Origin: Mycoplasma sp. Bg1
GTDB lineage: Bacteria; Bacillota_I; Bacilli_A; Mycoplasmatales; Hepatoplasmataceae
Reading direction: 5' to 3'
DNA length: 64,000 bases
Assembly (NCBI GenBank): GCA_001641205.1
Contig: LSMX01000003.1
Span: forward strand, 1 to 64,000
Made by a program: the position numbers and the translations under genes. Below the pieces are notes generated by a model. That model saw only the letters and a program-made list of their open reading frames with translations, was not told where the DNA came from and ran no database searches. How positions within the stretch are numbered: position 1 is the stretch's first letter; every line of letters starts with the position of its first letter. Below, in pieces: positions 22,787 through 31,064 of this stretch.

Positions 22787-23202
22787 GAATTTTAAGTTTA
22801 GATTTAGGAATTCAATCATGTGGAATTTGTGTTTCTGATGAAACAAATACTATTCCAATTCCTTTGGAAAATTTTCTTTTTCCTCGTGAAGATTATTTGC
22901 AATTATTAATTAAATTAGAAACTATAATTAAACAATATAAAATTAGTTTAATTTTACTTGGTTATCCTTTGAGAACTGATGGAAAAAAATCAGAATCAAC
23001 TATTCGTGTAGAAAAATTTAATGAATTATTAATAAATCATATTGATTCTAAAATTAAAGTAAAATATTTTAATGAAAGTTTTAGTACAAAAAGAGGAATA
23101 AAAATGTTACAAACTTCAATAAAAGATCCTAAAAAAATAAAGGAATTAAAAGATGTTGCAGCTGCTTACATAATCTTAAAAGATTATTTAATGATAGTAT
23201 AA
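22783..23202 (+). CDS. ruvX: Holliday junction resolvase-like RuvX (YqgF)
   Basis: The 139-residue protein has the RNase H-like core LSLDLGIQSCGICVSD, LILLGYPLRTDGKKSE, and KVKYFNESFSTKRG, ending with KDVAAAYIILKDYL, as in YqgF/RuvX. Catalytic acids correspond to Asp near residue 6, Glu in NESFST, and Asp in KDVAAA. The family is implicated in 5' pre-16S rRNA processing and possibly recombination. The ATGA overlap with alaS implies coupled translation; alaS-ruvX adjacency is common in Firmicutes. Confidence 0.9.
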   Translation: MRILSLDLGIQSCGICVSDETNTIPIPLENFLFPREDYLQLLIKLETIIKQYKISLILLGYPLRTDGKKSESTIRVEKFNELLINHIDSKIKVKYFNESFSTKRGIKMLQTSIKDPKKIKELKDVAAAYIILKDYLMIV

Positions 23203-23232
23203 TTTTACTAATGAAATTTAAGGAGATGTTTA

Positions 23233-23844
23233 ATGAAGTTGGATGAACTAATAAATAATTATTTATCAAAAGAACTTTATGGACAATTCTGAAATAATTG
23301 ACAAAACCATCATGAAAATACTCCTGGTTCAATTGCGCCTTGATTATGAATTTTTTTATTTTTAACAGTTATTTTAGCACTTGTTATTTGTCTTTCAACA
23401 ACTCTAATTGCAATCTCAAAAACCAAAAAGAAAGTAAAAGATTTTCAGGAAAAACAAACAAATAATATGATACAAAAGGAATTTAATTATGAAAAAGAAG
23501 AAAATATAGATTTGTTTTCTTCTTTTGAAAAAAATGATGAAAATAATCAAGAAATTATTTTAAAGAAATTATTTAAGAATCTGCAAGACGAAGCAACAAC
23601 AAAAAATTTATTGGATTTTCAATTGATTGATATTAAAGAAATAAAAATAGACATAATTAATTATTTGAGCAAAAGCAAAGTAAAAACTATCAATGATTTA
23701 TTTTTGCTTAATGAGAAAGAAAAAACAAAACTTGTTTTAAACTTTCCAAATATGGATTCCAAAACGATTGATCAAAAAGGAGAAAACTTTATTTATTTTT
23801 TAGATCAAATTCAAAATTTTATAAAAAATAAAAAGGAAAAATAA
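23233..23844 (+). CDS. Uncharacterised single-pass membrane protein with an L21-tail-like C-terminal domain
   Basis: The 203-residue protein is not a known family. Residues ~1-33 are polar with several Trp (UGA); ~38-62 form one membrane helix (IFLFLTVILALVICLSTTLIAIS); a charged linker follows; residues ~125-200 form a small helical domain. That domain aligns with the C-terminal extension of ribosomal protein L21 at 26518: both have a LxDIK opening, a YL...KTI.DL core, FP near the middle, and a final FI.FL.Q. An AAGGAGATG ribosome site precedes the ATG. The role is unknown; it sits between ruvX and udk. Confidence 0.75.
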
Positions 23845-23845
23845 A

Positions 23846-24493
23846 ATGAATTATTTTTTAGGTAAAAGTAAATTAATTTTAATTTCTGGAGGAACTGCTT
23901 CTGGAAAAACAATTGTTTCTAAAGAAATTACTAAAATTTTAGAAAAAGGAAATCGTAAAGTATCTATAATTTCTACTAATAATTATTATCATCCCGGAAG
24001 TGATTATCCAAATAAAAAATTAACTGAAATTAATTGAGATTCTCCTAGCTCAATTAAAAAGGAGGAAATGATTGCTGATGTTAAAAAAATTTTAAATGGA
24101 AAAGCAATTATTCGAACTAAATATATTTTTGAAACTGGCGAATATGATAAAAATCAAAAAGTTGTAATAACTCCAGCAGATATCATTATTATTGAAGGAA
24201 TTTTTGCTTTATATTTTGATGAAATTTGTAATATGTCTAGTATGAAAATCTTTGTTGATGCAGATGCTGATTTAAGATTGCTTCGAAGATTAAAGCGTGA
24301 TTCAACAGGACGATATAAAAATACTTTTAATAAAACATTTTTTTATAAAAAATGAGAAGAATCTATTAAACCAATGCACGATAAATATATTGCACCAGCA
24401 AAAAAAGAAGCAGATATCATTTTAAATAATAATTCTAGTGATGAAGGACGAATTTTAAATGTTATTAATTATTTCTTTGATCATCTAAACTAA
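23846..24493 (+). CDS. udk: Uridine kinase
   Basis: The 215-residue protein has a P-loop GGTASGKTIV near residues 15-24, STNNYYHPGS (the substrate loop, usually DxYY), INWDSP, IIIIEGIFALYFDEI, and the lid RRLKRDSTGRYK. It phosphorylates uridine or cytidine, part of pyrimidine salvage together with the cytidine deaminase at 32707. The ATG follows the previous stop by one base; the stop overlaps the ATG of the next, related kinase gene. Confidence 0.88.
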
Positions 24494-25092
24494 TGAAATT
24501 AATAATAATTACTGGAGGATCTTCTTCAGGAAAAACAAGTATTGCAGAAGAATTAAACAAGAAACTTAATAGAGTTTCTTGTTTATCAATGGATGATTAT
24601 TATTATGAAAAATATCATTTTAATGATCAAGATAATATAAATTGAGATGTACCCTCTGCTTATAATTGATTATTATTAAAAAATGATTTAACAAAATTAT
24701 TAAATAATCAAATTATTTATAAACAGAAATTCCTTTATGGTCCAAATGTTTATTCAAAAAAATATTATGAAATAAAACCAAATAAATATATTATTCTTGA
24801 AGGAATTTTTGCGGGTTATGAGAAAAAAATAAGAAACAAAGCTGATTATATTTTTTTCTTAAATTCTGATGAAAAAATTAGATATCAACGCCGAGTTGAC
24901 AGAGATATAAAATTAATTAAGAATTTTAATTTAAATAATTTTGAGCTTGAATGAAAAAATAATATTCAATTATCATTTGAAAAATATATTAGTCCACTAG
25001 AAACTATTTGTATATCAATAAATACTAATAATTTTACATCTAATTTTAATGATATTATTGACATAATTATTAAAAAAATTGGTAGAATATAA
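24493..25092 (+). CDS. Uridine kinase-like P-loop protein (diverged paralogue)
   Basis: The 199-residue protein has the same skeleton as the preceding udk: P-loop GGSSSGKTSIA at residues 8-18, SMDDYYYEKYHF, INWDVPSAYNW, IILEGIFAGYE and the lid RRVDRDI. It probably arose by tandem duplication but is strongly diverged. It may phosphorylate a different nucleoside or be a dedicated cytidine/uridine kinase. The ATG shares a base with the udk stop, so both are translated together; its end is 25 bases before the greA start. Confidence 0.82.
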
Positions 25093-25117
25093 GAAGTATA
25101 AACTTAAAGGAGAAAAG

Positions 25118-25633
25118 ATGACACCAGATGATATAAGTAATAATGTTGGAATTAATTTATCTGCTAATAAAATTCAACTAACAAAATTAGGGGAAGAAAA
25201 ATTAAAAAATAAATTAACTAATTTAATTAATGAGGAAAGACCAAAAGTTCTTGTTGAACTTTCTGATGCAAGAGCACAGGGGGACCTTTCTGAAAATGCT
25301 GATTATGATGCAGCAAAAAATAAACAAGCAGAAATAGAAGCAGAAATTCAAAAAATTGAAGATATTCTTACTAGAGTAGAAATTATTGAAGAAATAAAAG
25401 GGAAATGTTCAAAAATTAGAATTGGATCAACTGTTACTTATTTAAATCAAAAAACTAAATCTGAAAAGATGGTTAAAATTGTTGGAACTATCGAAGCAAA
25501 TCCAATCCAAGAGATTCCTCTTATTGGCGATGATTCTCCAGTTGCCAAATCATTACTTGGAAAAGAAGTTGGCGAAAAAGCTCATGTTGAAACTTTAAAA
25601 CCATATGATATTAAAGTATTGAAAATTAATTAA
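25118..25633 (+). CDS. greA: Transcription elongation factor GreA
   Basis: The 171-residue protein has the GreA coiled coil with the acidic tip: TKLGEEKLKNKLTNL, RPKVLVELSDARAQGDLSENADYDAAKNKQAEIE, then the FKBP-like C-terminal domain with VGTIEANPIQEIPLIGDDSPVAKSLLGKEVG. It rescues backtracked RNA polymerase by stimulating transcript cleavage. The start is ATG 25118, eight bases after AAAGGAGAA; upstream in-frame codons back to a TTG at 25079 are ignored because they overlap the previous gene and lack a ribosome site. An N-terminal extension of ~18 residues precedes the family core. Confidence 0.95.
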   Translation: MTPDDISNNVGINLSANKIQLTKLGEEKLKNKLTNLINEERPKVLVELSDARAQGDLSENADYDAAKNKQAEIEAEIQKIEDILTRVEIIEEIKGKCSKIRIGSTVTYLNQKTKSEKMVKIVGTIEANPIQEIPLIGDDSPVAKSLLGKEVGEKAHVETLKPYDIKVLKIN

Positions 25634-25637
25634 TTTA

Positions 25638-25668
25638 AAAAGCAAGATTTTATCTTGCTTTTCTTTAT
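25638..25668 (+). terminator. Rho-independent terminator after greA
   Basis: An 11-base inverted repeat (AAAAGCAAGAT / ATCTTGCTTTT) with a 3-base loop and downstream T-rich run lies 5 bases after the greA stop. Confidence 0.85.
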
Positions 25669-25681
25669 ATATAATTTTAAT

Positions 25682-26386
25682 ATGGATATAAATGAACTAA
25701 ATTTAGTTTGAAGTAAAGTGCTTGACAAAGCATTTATTGGTAAAAAAATGATTTCTTATGAACTTAAGAAGGAAAGTTCTATTGAATCATATGATAAAAT
25801 TACTCGTTCAATTTATGTTGTTGTCCAAAAAGAATATGCAAAAAAATTAATTATTTCTAATGCAAAAGTTTTAAAAAGAGAATTTCCTATGTTATCTAAT
25901 TTATTAGTTGATTATTTTTATGTTAATGAAACCCTAATAGATCAAATTGAAATAAAAGAATTAATGGGAAATCAAATTGATCAAGATAAAATAATTGATA
26001 ATAAAATAATAGTTGATGAACCTATTTCTCAAAATATAACACAAGAAGAAGTTTTGGATTCTAGTTTTTTTCTTTTAAAAAATGAAGAAAAATTACTAGA
26101 AAAAGCAAAAACTATAAAAATATCATTTTATAGTTGTACACTTAATAGAACAAAAGAGTTATTTATAAAAACTAATATTTATCATCGAAAAAATTTATTA
26201 ATTCTTAGTGTTATATTTTTTCTAACTATTATTGTTCCTTCATTTTTATTAATTGAATATTATAGAAGAAAAATTTCTGAAAAAATTGTTGAATTACAAA
26301 TTAATGAACTTCTTCTTTTTGGTTATGAACCAGAAGATGAACAAACTAAAAATTTTCTTAAGTTGCACCAATTAGATAAAAAATAA
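25682..26386 (+). CDS. Uncharacterised protein with one membrane helix; N-terminus resembles DnaA domain I
   Basis: The 234-residue product is not assigned. Residues ~1-75 (LNLVWSKVLDKAFIG ... SIYVVVQKEYAKKLIISN) have a pattern like the small N-terminal domain of DnaA, where a Trp-Xaa-Lys-Val-Leu helix is followed by a strand and EYAKxLI. This is a pattern match only. A linker follows, then one membrane helix at ~175-195 (LILSVIFFLTIIVPSFLLIEYY) and a charged tail. No AAA+ domain is present. The ATG is 14 bases after the greA terminator and a weak TATAAT-like box overlaps that gap. The gene ends in a 22-base tandem duplication. Confidence 0.65.
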
Positions 26387-26415
26387 TGATAAATTAGATA
26401 AAAAATAATGATAAA
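26372..26415. repeat. Perfect 22-base tandem duplication spanning a stop codon
   Basis: TTAGATAAAAAATAATGATA plus AA is repeated twice without a mismatch, at 26372-26393 and 26394-26415. The first copy holds the last codons and TAA of the preceding gene, so the duplication left the protein unchanged and moved the L21 leader 22 bases downstream. The lack of differences suggests a recent event. Confidence 0.9.
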
Positions 26416-26424
26416 ATTATAAAG

Positions 26425-26512
26425 TGATAAATTTCACAACAACCGCTCTGAAAAGGTTAAAATAATGTTATTTTATAAATATATAGCAACCTTATAAGGC
26501 GAGTCTTTGGAG
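26425..26512 (+). promoter_or_regulatory. Probable L21 ribosomal protein leader
   Basis: The 5' untranslated region of rplU is the least AT-rich noncoding part nearby and can fold: AACC...GGTT around 26440-26457, a variable AT-rich hairpin, and CCTTATAAGG at 26490-26499 followed by CGAGTCTTTGGAGGA running into the ribosome site. L21 leaders of Firmicutes bind an L21-operon protein and regulate rplU-prp-rpmA. Position and GC-rich pairing segments support the call; no covariance check was possible. Confidence 0.55.
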
Positions 26513-26517
26513 GACAA

Positions 26518-27318
26518 ATGATTAATAATACATATGCAATTATTAAGTCTGGTGGAAAACAAATTAAGACTGAAATTGGTCAAGCAATTTGAATTGAAAA
26601 AATTGATGACGAAATTGATAAAGTAATTTCTTTTAAAGAAATAATTGCTCTATCAAATAATGGAAAAATATCTTTAGGAGCTCCTTTAATTGAAGGGGCA
26701 GAGGTAAAAGCAGTTGTTCAAAAACATGGTAAAGGACCAAAATTAATTATTTTTAGAACAAAAGCTAAATCTAATTGAAGTAGAAAACAAGGTCATAGAC
26801 AACCTTATACAAGATTACTTGTAGAACAAATTTTAGAAAATGGTAAAATAATTTCTAAAATTGATGATTCAAAACCAAAAATTGCTTTAGATAAAGTTAA
26901 TAAACCAGCAAAAGTTGAAAAACCAGTAGAAATTGCAAAACAAATAGAGGTTAAAAAACCAGCAAAAGTTGTAGAAAAAGAACCGATTAAAACTAAAATT
27001 TCAAATTTAGAATTAACAGAAATTAATGATGAGCAAGTTAATTCTAAAATGAAAATTCTACAAGAAAAGGTTGCTAAATCAAAAGCTAGTGATCTAAAAT
27101 TAGTAGATATCAAAGGTGTTGGTAAAAAAACACTTGATTATTTAAATGAACATAATATTAAAACAATTGGTGATTTAGTTGATTTAGATAAAAATATGCG
27201 TAAAGAAATTATTGCTGGATTTCCAGGTTTAAATGCTGAAAATATTGAAGTAAAAAAAGAAAAATTTATTAATTTTTTAAAACAAGCTCATAAATTAATA
27301 AATGAAAATAATAAATAA
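26518..27318 (+). CDS. rplU: 50S ribosomal protein L21 with a long C-terminal extension
   Basis: Residues 1-~103 are canonical L21 (TYAIIKSGGKQIKTEIGQ ... KPKSNWSRKQGHRQPYTRL form). The total is 266 residues against ~100 for the family. After the core comes a Lys/Pro/Val/Glu-rich linker (~115-185) and a helical domain (~190-262) with DIKGVGKKTLDYL, a helix-hairpin-helix-like element, then KTIGDLVDL and FPGL. The same domain ends the membrane protein at 23233. TTTGGAGGACAA precedes the ATG. The extension would lie on the 50S surface near helices contacting 23S rRNA; its role is unknown. It heads the rplU-prp-rpmA operon. Confidence 0.93.
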
Positions 27319-27320
27319 TA

Positions 27321-27623
27321 ATGATTGATGTTAAGTACAATTTAAAAAATAATAATATTATTAATTTTAGTATTAAAGGACATGCTGAATCAACTTTTCC
27401 AGGAGAAAATGATTTAGTTTGTGCAGGTACTAGTGCAATAGTTTTTGGAATTTTAAATTCACTTAATCATGAATTTACAAAAATTATTGTAAAAGATAAT
27501 CTCATTACAATTAAAGTACTTAAAGAAGATGCTGAAACACAAATTATCTTGAAAATATTAATTACTTCCCTAAAAACAGTGGAAAATCAATATCATCAAT
27601 ATATAAAAATAATAAAGGAGTAA
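27321..27623 (+). CDS. prp: Ribosomal-processing cysteine protease Prp
   Basis: The 100-residue protein has the Prp (YsxB) signature: SIKGHAE with the catalytic His near residue 20 and DLVCAGTSAIVFG with the catalytic Cys near 33. Prp removes the N-terminal extension of ribosomal protein L27 in Firmicutes. Its gene lies between rplU and rpmA, the conserved position, and the downstream L27 carries the matching cleavage site. Confidence 0.93.
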   Translation: MIDVKYNLKNNNIINFSIKGHAESTFPGENDLVCAGTSAIVFGILNSLNHEFTKIIVKDNLITIKVLKEDAETQIILKILITSLKTVENQYHQYIKIIKE

Positions 27624-27627
27624 TAAA

Positions 27628-27957
27628 ATGGAATTCATTTTAAATTTACAATTCTTTGCACATAAGAAAGGTGTGGGTTCTTCTAAAAATGGAAGAGATT
27701 CACATTCAAAAAGATTAGGTCAAAAATTATCTGATGGTCAGAAATGTCATGGTGGATCAATTATTTATAGACAAAGAGGAACAAAAATTCTTCCTGGATA
27801 TAATGTTGGTCGCGGTGGGGATGATACCTTATTTTCTTTAGTAGATGGAATTGTTAAATATGATAAATATAGAGGTAAAACAAGAGCAAATGTTGTTCGA
27901 GAAGATGCTTCTAATAATAAAGGAATAAATACAAAATTACCTTTAGCAACTAAATAA
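27628..27957 (+). CDS. rpmA: 50S ribosomal protein L27 (with Prp-cleaved N-terminal extension)
   Basis: The 109-residue protein begins MEFILNLQFFAHKKGVGSSK. The LNLQFFA segment followed by the conserved HKKG start of mature L27 is the established Prp recognition and cleavage site. The core has KNGRDSHSKRLG, IIYRQRGTKILPGYNVGRGGDDTLF and the usual C-terminus. Mature L27 reaches the peptidyl transferase centre. AAAGGAG lies before the ATG. Confidence 0.97.
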   Translation: MEFILNLQFFAHKKGVGSSKNGRDSHSKRLGQKLSDGQKCHGGSIIYRQRGTKILPGYNVGRGGDDTLFSLVDGIVKYDKYRGKTRANVVREDASNNKGINTKLPLATK

Positions 27958-27963
27958 TAACTT

Positions 27964-27996
27964 AAAATAAACTTATTAAAAGTTTATTTTTTTTAT
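27964..27996 (+). terminator. Terminator after rpmA (duplication copy A)
   Basis: The inverted repeat AAAATAAACTT / AAGTTTATTTT with a 5-base loop is followed by a run of T. It ends the L21-L27 operon. A near copy occurs at 29917-29947 upstream of the second nadE-like gene, as part of the local duplication. Confidence 0.8.
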
Positions 27997-28007
27997 ATAA
28001 TTTAAGC

Positions 28008-28805
28008 ATGGAAACAAAAATTAATAATATAGTAACTTGAATAGAAGAAGAAGTAAAAAATGCTAATGCAAAAGGAGTTGTAGTTGGTATTTCAGGAGGA
28101 ATAGATTCAGCTGTTGTAGCTACTCTTGCAAAAAAAGCTCTTCCTGAAAACGTTTTAGGTTTATGAATAGGAATTGAATCTACAAGATGTTATAGAAGAA
28201 ATGCTTTAAGAGTATTTCAAAGTTTAGGACTAAAAGAAGTAAGTCTTAATTTAAAAGCAACTTTTAATCACTTTGTCAAAGATACATTTGAACTAGAAAT
28301 TCTTGAAGAAGGCGATATTGAAGCATTTACCAAAAAAATGAATGGGGAAGAACTTCCGCGAGATACTTCTTATTTAGAATTAGATAATTATCAAGAAATA
28401 GTTGGTAACATTAAAGCTCGATTAAGAACAGCAGTTTTATATGCATGGGCACAAAGAAATAACTATTTAGTTTTAAATACTTCAAATTTATCAGAAACAT
28501 ATGTTGGATATTATACTAAATGAGGAGATGGAGCTGGTGATTTAGCACCCATTGCGCATCTTACTAAAACTGAAATTTATGAAATGGCAAAAGAATTAAA
28601 TATACCAAAAATGGTTCTTGATGCTACACCAGCAGCTGATTTATGAAGAGAACAAAAAAGTGATGAAGAAGAAATGGGAATTACTTATGATGATATTGAT
28701 AATTTCTTAGCAAACAATTATATTCCTGAAGATAAAAAAGCCTTAATTATAAAACTTCATCAAAATAGCGAACACAAATTAGCTGGAGTTAAAAAAATTA
28801 ATTAA
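28008..28805 (+). CDS. nadE: NAD+ synthetase
   Basis: The 265-residue ammonia-type NAD synthetase has the PP-loop GISGGIDSAV (~28-37), NIKARLRTAVLYAWAQ, LVLNTSNLSETYVGYYTKWGDGAGD, and the C-terminal loop PAADLWREQKSDEEEMGITYDDID, all conserved. It amidates deamido-NAD using ATP. It follows the rpmA terminator with its own TATATAAT box. A diverged paralogue of equal length is at 29959; this copy is the one expected to be active because its catalytic loops are complete. Confidence 0.95.
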
Positions 28806-28827
28806 ATATAGTATCAAAATACAAAAA

Positions 28828-28862
28828 AAATAAATAAAATTTAATTTTATTTATTTTTTTAT
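28828..28862. terminator. Bidirectional terminator between nadE and the DUF192-like gene
   Basis: AAATAAATAAAAT pairs with ATTTTATTTATTT around a 3-base loop, with A-rich and T-rich flanks on either side, so it can act for both convergent genes. The stop codon of the minus-strand gene lies in the right arm. Confidence 0.7.
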
Positions 28863-29249
28863 TCTTTTTCTTGAATGAGTAAGTGTATCTCCTTCTTTAA
28901 TTCTTTTTTCTTTTGCATTTGCTCCCAAAAGAATATAAACAAATTTTGCTTCTGGAATTGCTTTTGTAATTTTATTTGTTTTAAAATTTTCTAAAATGGA
29001 AAAAATTTTTTCATCTCAATTTACAAAAATAAGATCAACTGGTTCGGTAATTAAATAACTCATAAATCCATTTGGTTTATAAATGAAAAAACCTTCATTA
29101 GGAGGAAAGATTTTTCGATCAATTAATCTTTTTCAATAATTTTTAATAGTTTTAATTCTGTAAACAGTAATATCTAAAGGCTTTTTATTTAATTCAAGTA
29201 CATAAGCAGTAGTTTCATTATGGATATTAGGAACTATTATTTTTTTCAT
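28851..29249 (-). CDS. DUF192 family-like protein
   Basis: The 132-residue protein has the DUF192 layout: a short KPLDITVYRIKT stretch, NEGFFIYKPN, a hydrophobic PVDLIFVNWDEKIFSILENF strand-turn, and KFVYILLGANAKEKRIKEGDTL near the C-terminus. DUF192 proteins are small beta-rich proteins of unknown biochemical role, often exported elsewhere; no signal peptide is present here. A truncated copy of the same gene lies at 30829-31011. The start is ATG 29249. Alternative: a Mollicutes-specific family; similarity is pattern level. Confidence 0.65.
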
Positions 29250-29284
29250 AATTAAATTATATAATTAATATAATATATAAAAAA

Positions 29285-29490
29285 GAGCAGAAATTACATT
29301 AAGACATTAAAAGTAAATAAATATTAAGTATAAAAATGTTTAAAATGAAAAATTAAAATATAAAACATACAAATTGAAATATCAATAAATTATTAAAAAA
29401 TAAATAGAAGTAAGAGATGAATAAAAAGAATTACTTTATGAAGGTTGTGACTTTAAAGAAGTAAATTTATTGATTATTAGAATAAAAAAT
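29285..29490 (+). pseudogene. Remnant of a second yebC copy
   Basis: The stretch lines up with the start of the intact yebC at 31065. The ribosome-site region AAAGAGCAGAAATTA matches AAAGAGGAGAAATTA; the ATG is now ACA (29296); several following blocks still match, and after an internal deletion the part around 29375-29455 again follows yebC codons ~63-90. Stops and frameshifts are frequent, so it is not coding. It shows that the duplicated block once included yebC. The rest of the gap up to the thioredoxin-like gene holds nothing else. Confidence 0.75.
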
Positions 29491-29516
29491 AATGCTTTTA
29501 AAAATAAAGGAAAAAA

Positions 29517-29837
29517 ATGATTAAAGAAATTACAATTGATGATGCAAAAAAATTAATAGTAGAGAATGAAAAAGTATTTTTAATTTTTTCAACAAAATGA
29601 TGTGGTGATTGTGCAATGCTTAAACTTGTTTTAGATAAAGTTTTTCCACAATATGAAGATCAAATTAGTGCAGGAAAAATAGATGTAGATGAGCAAAAAG
29701 CTTGAGAAGAATATGGAAGAGATTTTAAAATTAACCGTATTCCAACAATTTTAGGTTATAAAAATGGAAAAGAAATTTTTATGTATAATGATTTTATATC
29801 TGAACCAAAATTAAAAGAATTATTAGATAAATTATAA
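29517..29837 (+). CDS. Thioredoxin-like protein with a CGDC active site
   Basis: The 106-residue protein has a thioredoxin fold pattern: VFLIFSTKWCGDCAMLKLVL (Cys29 and Cys32), an IDVDEQKAWEEYG stretch, INRIPTILGYKNGKEI with the conserved cis-Pro. The active-site dipeptide is Gly-Asp rather than Gly-Pro, which would alter redox potential. AAAGGAAAAAA precedes the ATG. It sits between the two copies of the nadE duplication and has no counterpart in copy B, so it may have been inserted or been lost there. Likely a cytosolic disulfide reductase. Confidence 0.87.
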
Positions 29838-29916
29838 TTTTAGTTGTACTTTTACTTTTTATTAAAGTAAAAAACATTAATAAATATTTTATTAATTAAA
29901 TATTAAATAATAATTT

Positions 29917-29947
29917 AAAATAAACTTAGAAGAGTTTATTTTTTTAT
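29917..29947 (+). terminator. Terminator-like hairpin (duplication copy B)
   Basis: AAAATAAACT / AGTTTATTTT with a 6-base loop and T run. It is the duplicate of the rpmA terminator and now sits behind the thioredoxin-like gene, which it probably serves. Confidence 0.65.
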
Positions 29948-29958
29948 ATAATGTAAAT

Positions 29959-30756
29959 ATGGAAACAAAAATCGAAAAAATAGTTAATTGAATAAAAGAA
30001 GAAACAGAAAAAGCTAATGCAAATGGAGTGGTAATTGGAATCTCAGGTGGAATTGATTCTGCTGTTGTTGCTACTTTAGCAAAAAAAGCCTTTCCTCAAA
30101 ATACCTTAGCAATATGAATGGGAATTGATTCATTAAAATATGCAAGAAGAAATTGTAATAGAGTTTTATTAAATCTTGATTTAGAAGAAACAAAAATTGA
30201 TTTAAAACCAACACTTGAACAATATATTAAAGATATTTTTGAGTTAGAAATTCTTGGAAAAAAAGATCTTGAAGCTTATACTAGAAAAATGAATGGTGAA
30301 AAATTGCCAAGAGATATGTCTTATTTAGAATTGGAAAATTATCAAGAGATTATCGAAAATATAAAAACAAGATTAAGAATTACAACTTTATATGCATGAG
30401 CACAAAGAAAAAATTATCTTGTGTTAAATACTTCAAATTTATCAGAAATATATGTTGGATATTATAAAAAATGAGGTGATAGTGTTGGGGATTTAGCTCC
30501 AATTGCTAATCTTACTAGAACAGAAGTTTATCAACTTGCAAAAGAGTTAGAACTTCCAAAATTAATTATTGAAACTTCTCCACTTGTAGATTCATGAGAT
30601 AATAAAAAATCAAATAAAGAAGAAATAGAAATTACTTATGAAGATATTGATAATTTTTTAGCAAATAAAGAAATTTTAGAAGAGAAAAAAGTTTTAATTG
30701 AAAAACTTCATCAAGAGAATTTACATAAATTAATTGGTGTTAAAAAAATTGATTAA
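29959..30756 (+). CDS. NAD+ synthetase-like paralogue with altered catalytic loops
   Basis: The 265-residue protein is the same length as NadE at 28008 and clearly its duplicate. The PP-loop GISGGIDSAV and LVLNTSNLSE are kept, but conserved positions differ: the TKWGDGAGD loop is KKWGDSVGD, PAADLW is PLVDSW, and the acidic DEEEMG is NKEEIE. These changes affect the region that closes over deamido-NAD and ATP, so activity is doubtful; the open frame suggests either recent decay or a changed role. It ends 35 bases before a terminator. Confidence 0.85.
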
Positions 30757-30790
30757 AGATTAAGTTTTTTTTATAATAAAATTACTTTAT

Positions 30791-30824
30791 AAAAAATGAA
30801 TCTCTTTAGGGTTCATTTTTTATT
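30791..30824. terminator. Terminator after the nadE-like paralogue
   Basis: AAAAAATGAA... / ...TTCATTTTTT with the loop TCTCTTTAGGG, followed by T residues. It may also serve the remnant on the opposite strand. Confidence 0.7.
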
Positions 30825-30828
30825 AAAA

Positions 30829-31011
30829 TTAGATGTTTTGTTTATATACATTATTTGCAAAGAAAAGATCAACTAGTTTAATAACCAAACTTTTCAAATA
30901 ACTTATAGTAGTTTTTATTTTGCGAATAATAATATTTAATAACTTTTTATTTAATTTAGATATATAAGTAATAGATTCACTATAAATATTAGGAACTATT
31001 ATTTTTTTCAT
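30829..31011 (-). pseudogene. Truncated copy of the DUF192-like gene
   Basis: The 60-codon frame starts with the same MKKIIVPNI as the intact gene at 29249. After residue ~38 it jumps, by an internal deletion, to the equivalent of the SYLITEPVDLIFVN region and then stops early. The C-terminal half, including the conserved end, is missing, so it is most likely nonfunctional. The upstream promoter sequence is still almost identical to that of the intact copy. Confidence 0.8.
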
Positions 31012-31064
31012 AATTAAATTATATAATTAATATAATATATAGATATAGTAAAAGAGGAGAAATT

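Larger units (their letters stand above)
27952..29490. repeat. Duplication unit, copy A: terminator, nadE, DUF192-like gene, decayed yebC start
   Basis: This segment and 29905-31310 are diverged copies of one block. Matching parts in order: AAATAATAA with the rpmA terminator, the TATATAAT promoter, nadE, a convergent DUF192-like gene, its AT-rich promoter (ATAATTAAATTATATAATTA), and the beginning of yebC. Here nadE and the DUF192-like gene are intact and yebC is decayed; the reverse applies in copy B. Boundaries are approximate. Confidence 0.8.

Noticed and set aside
29840..29875. TTTTACTTT / AAAGTAAAA hairpin after the thioredoxin-like gene as a terminator
   Set aside because: No T run follows the hairpin; the duplicated hairpin at 29917 is the better candidate.
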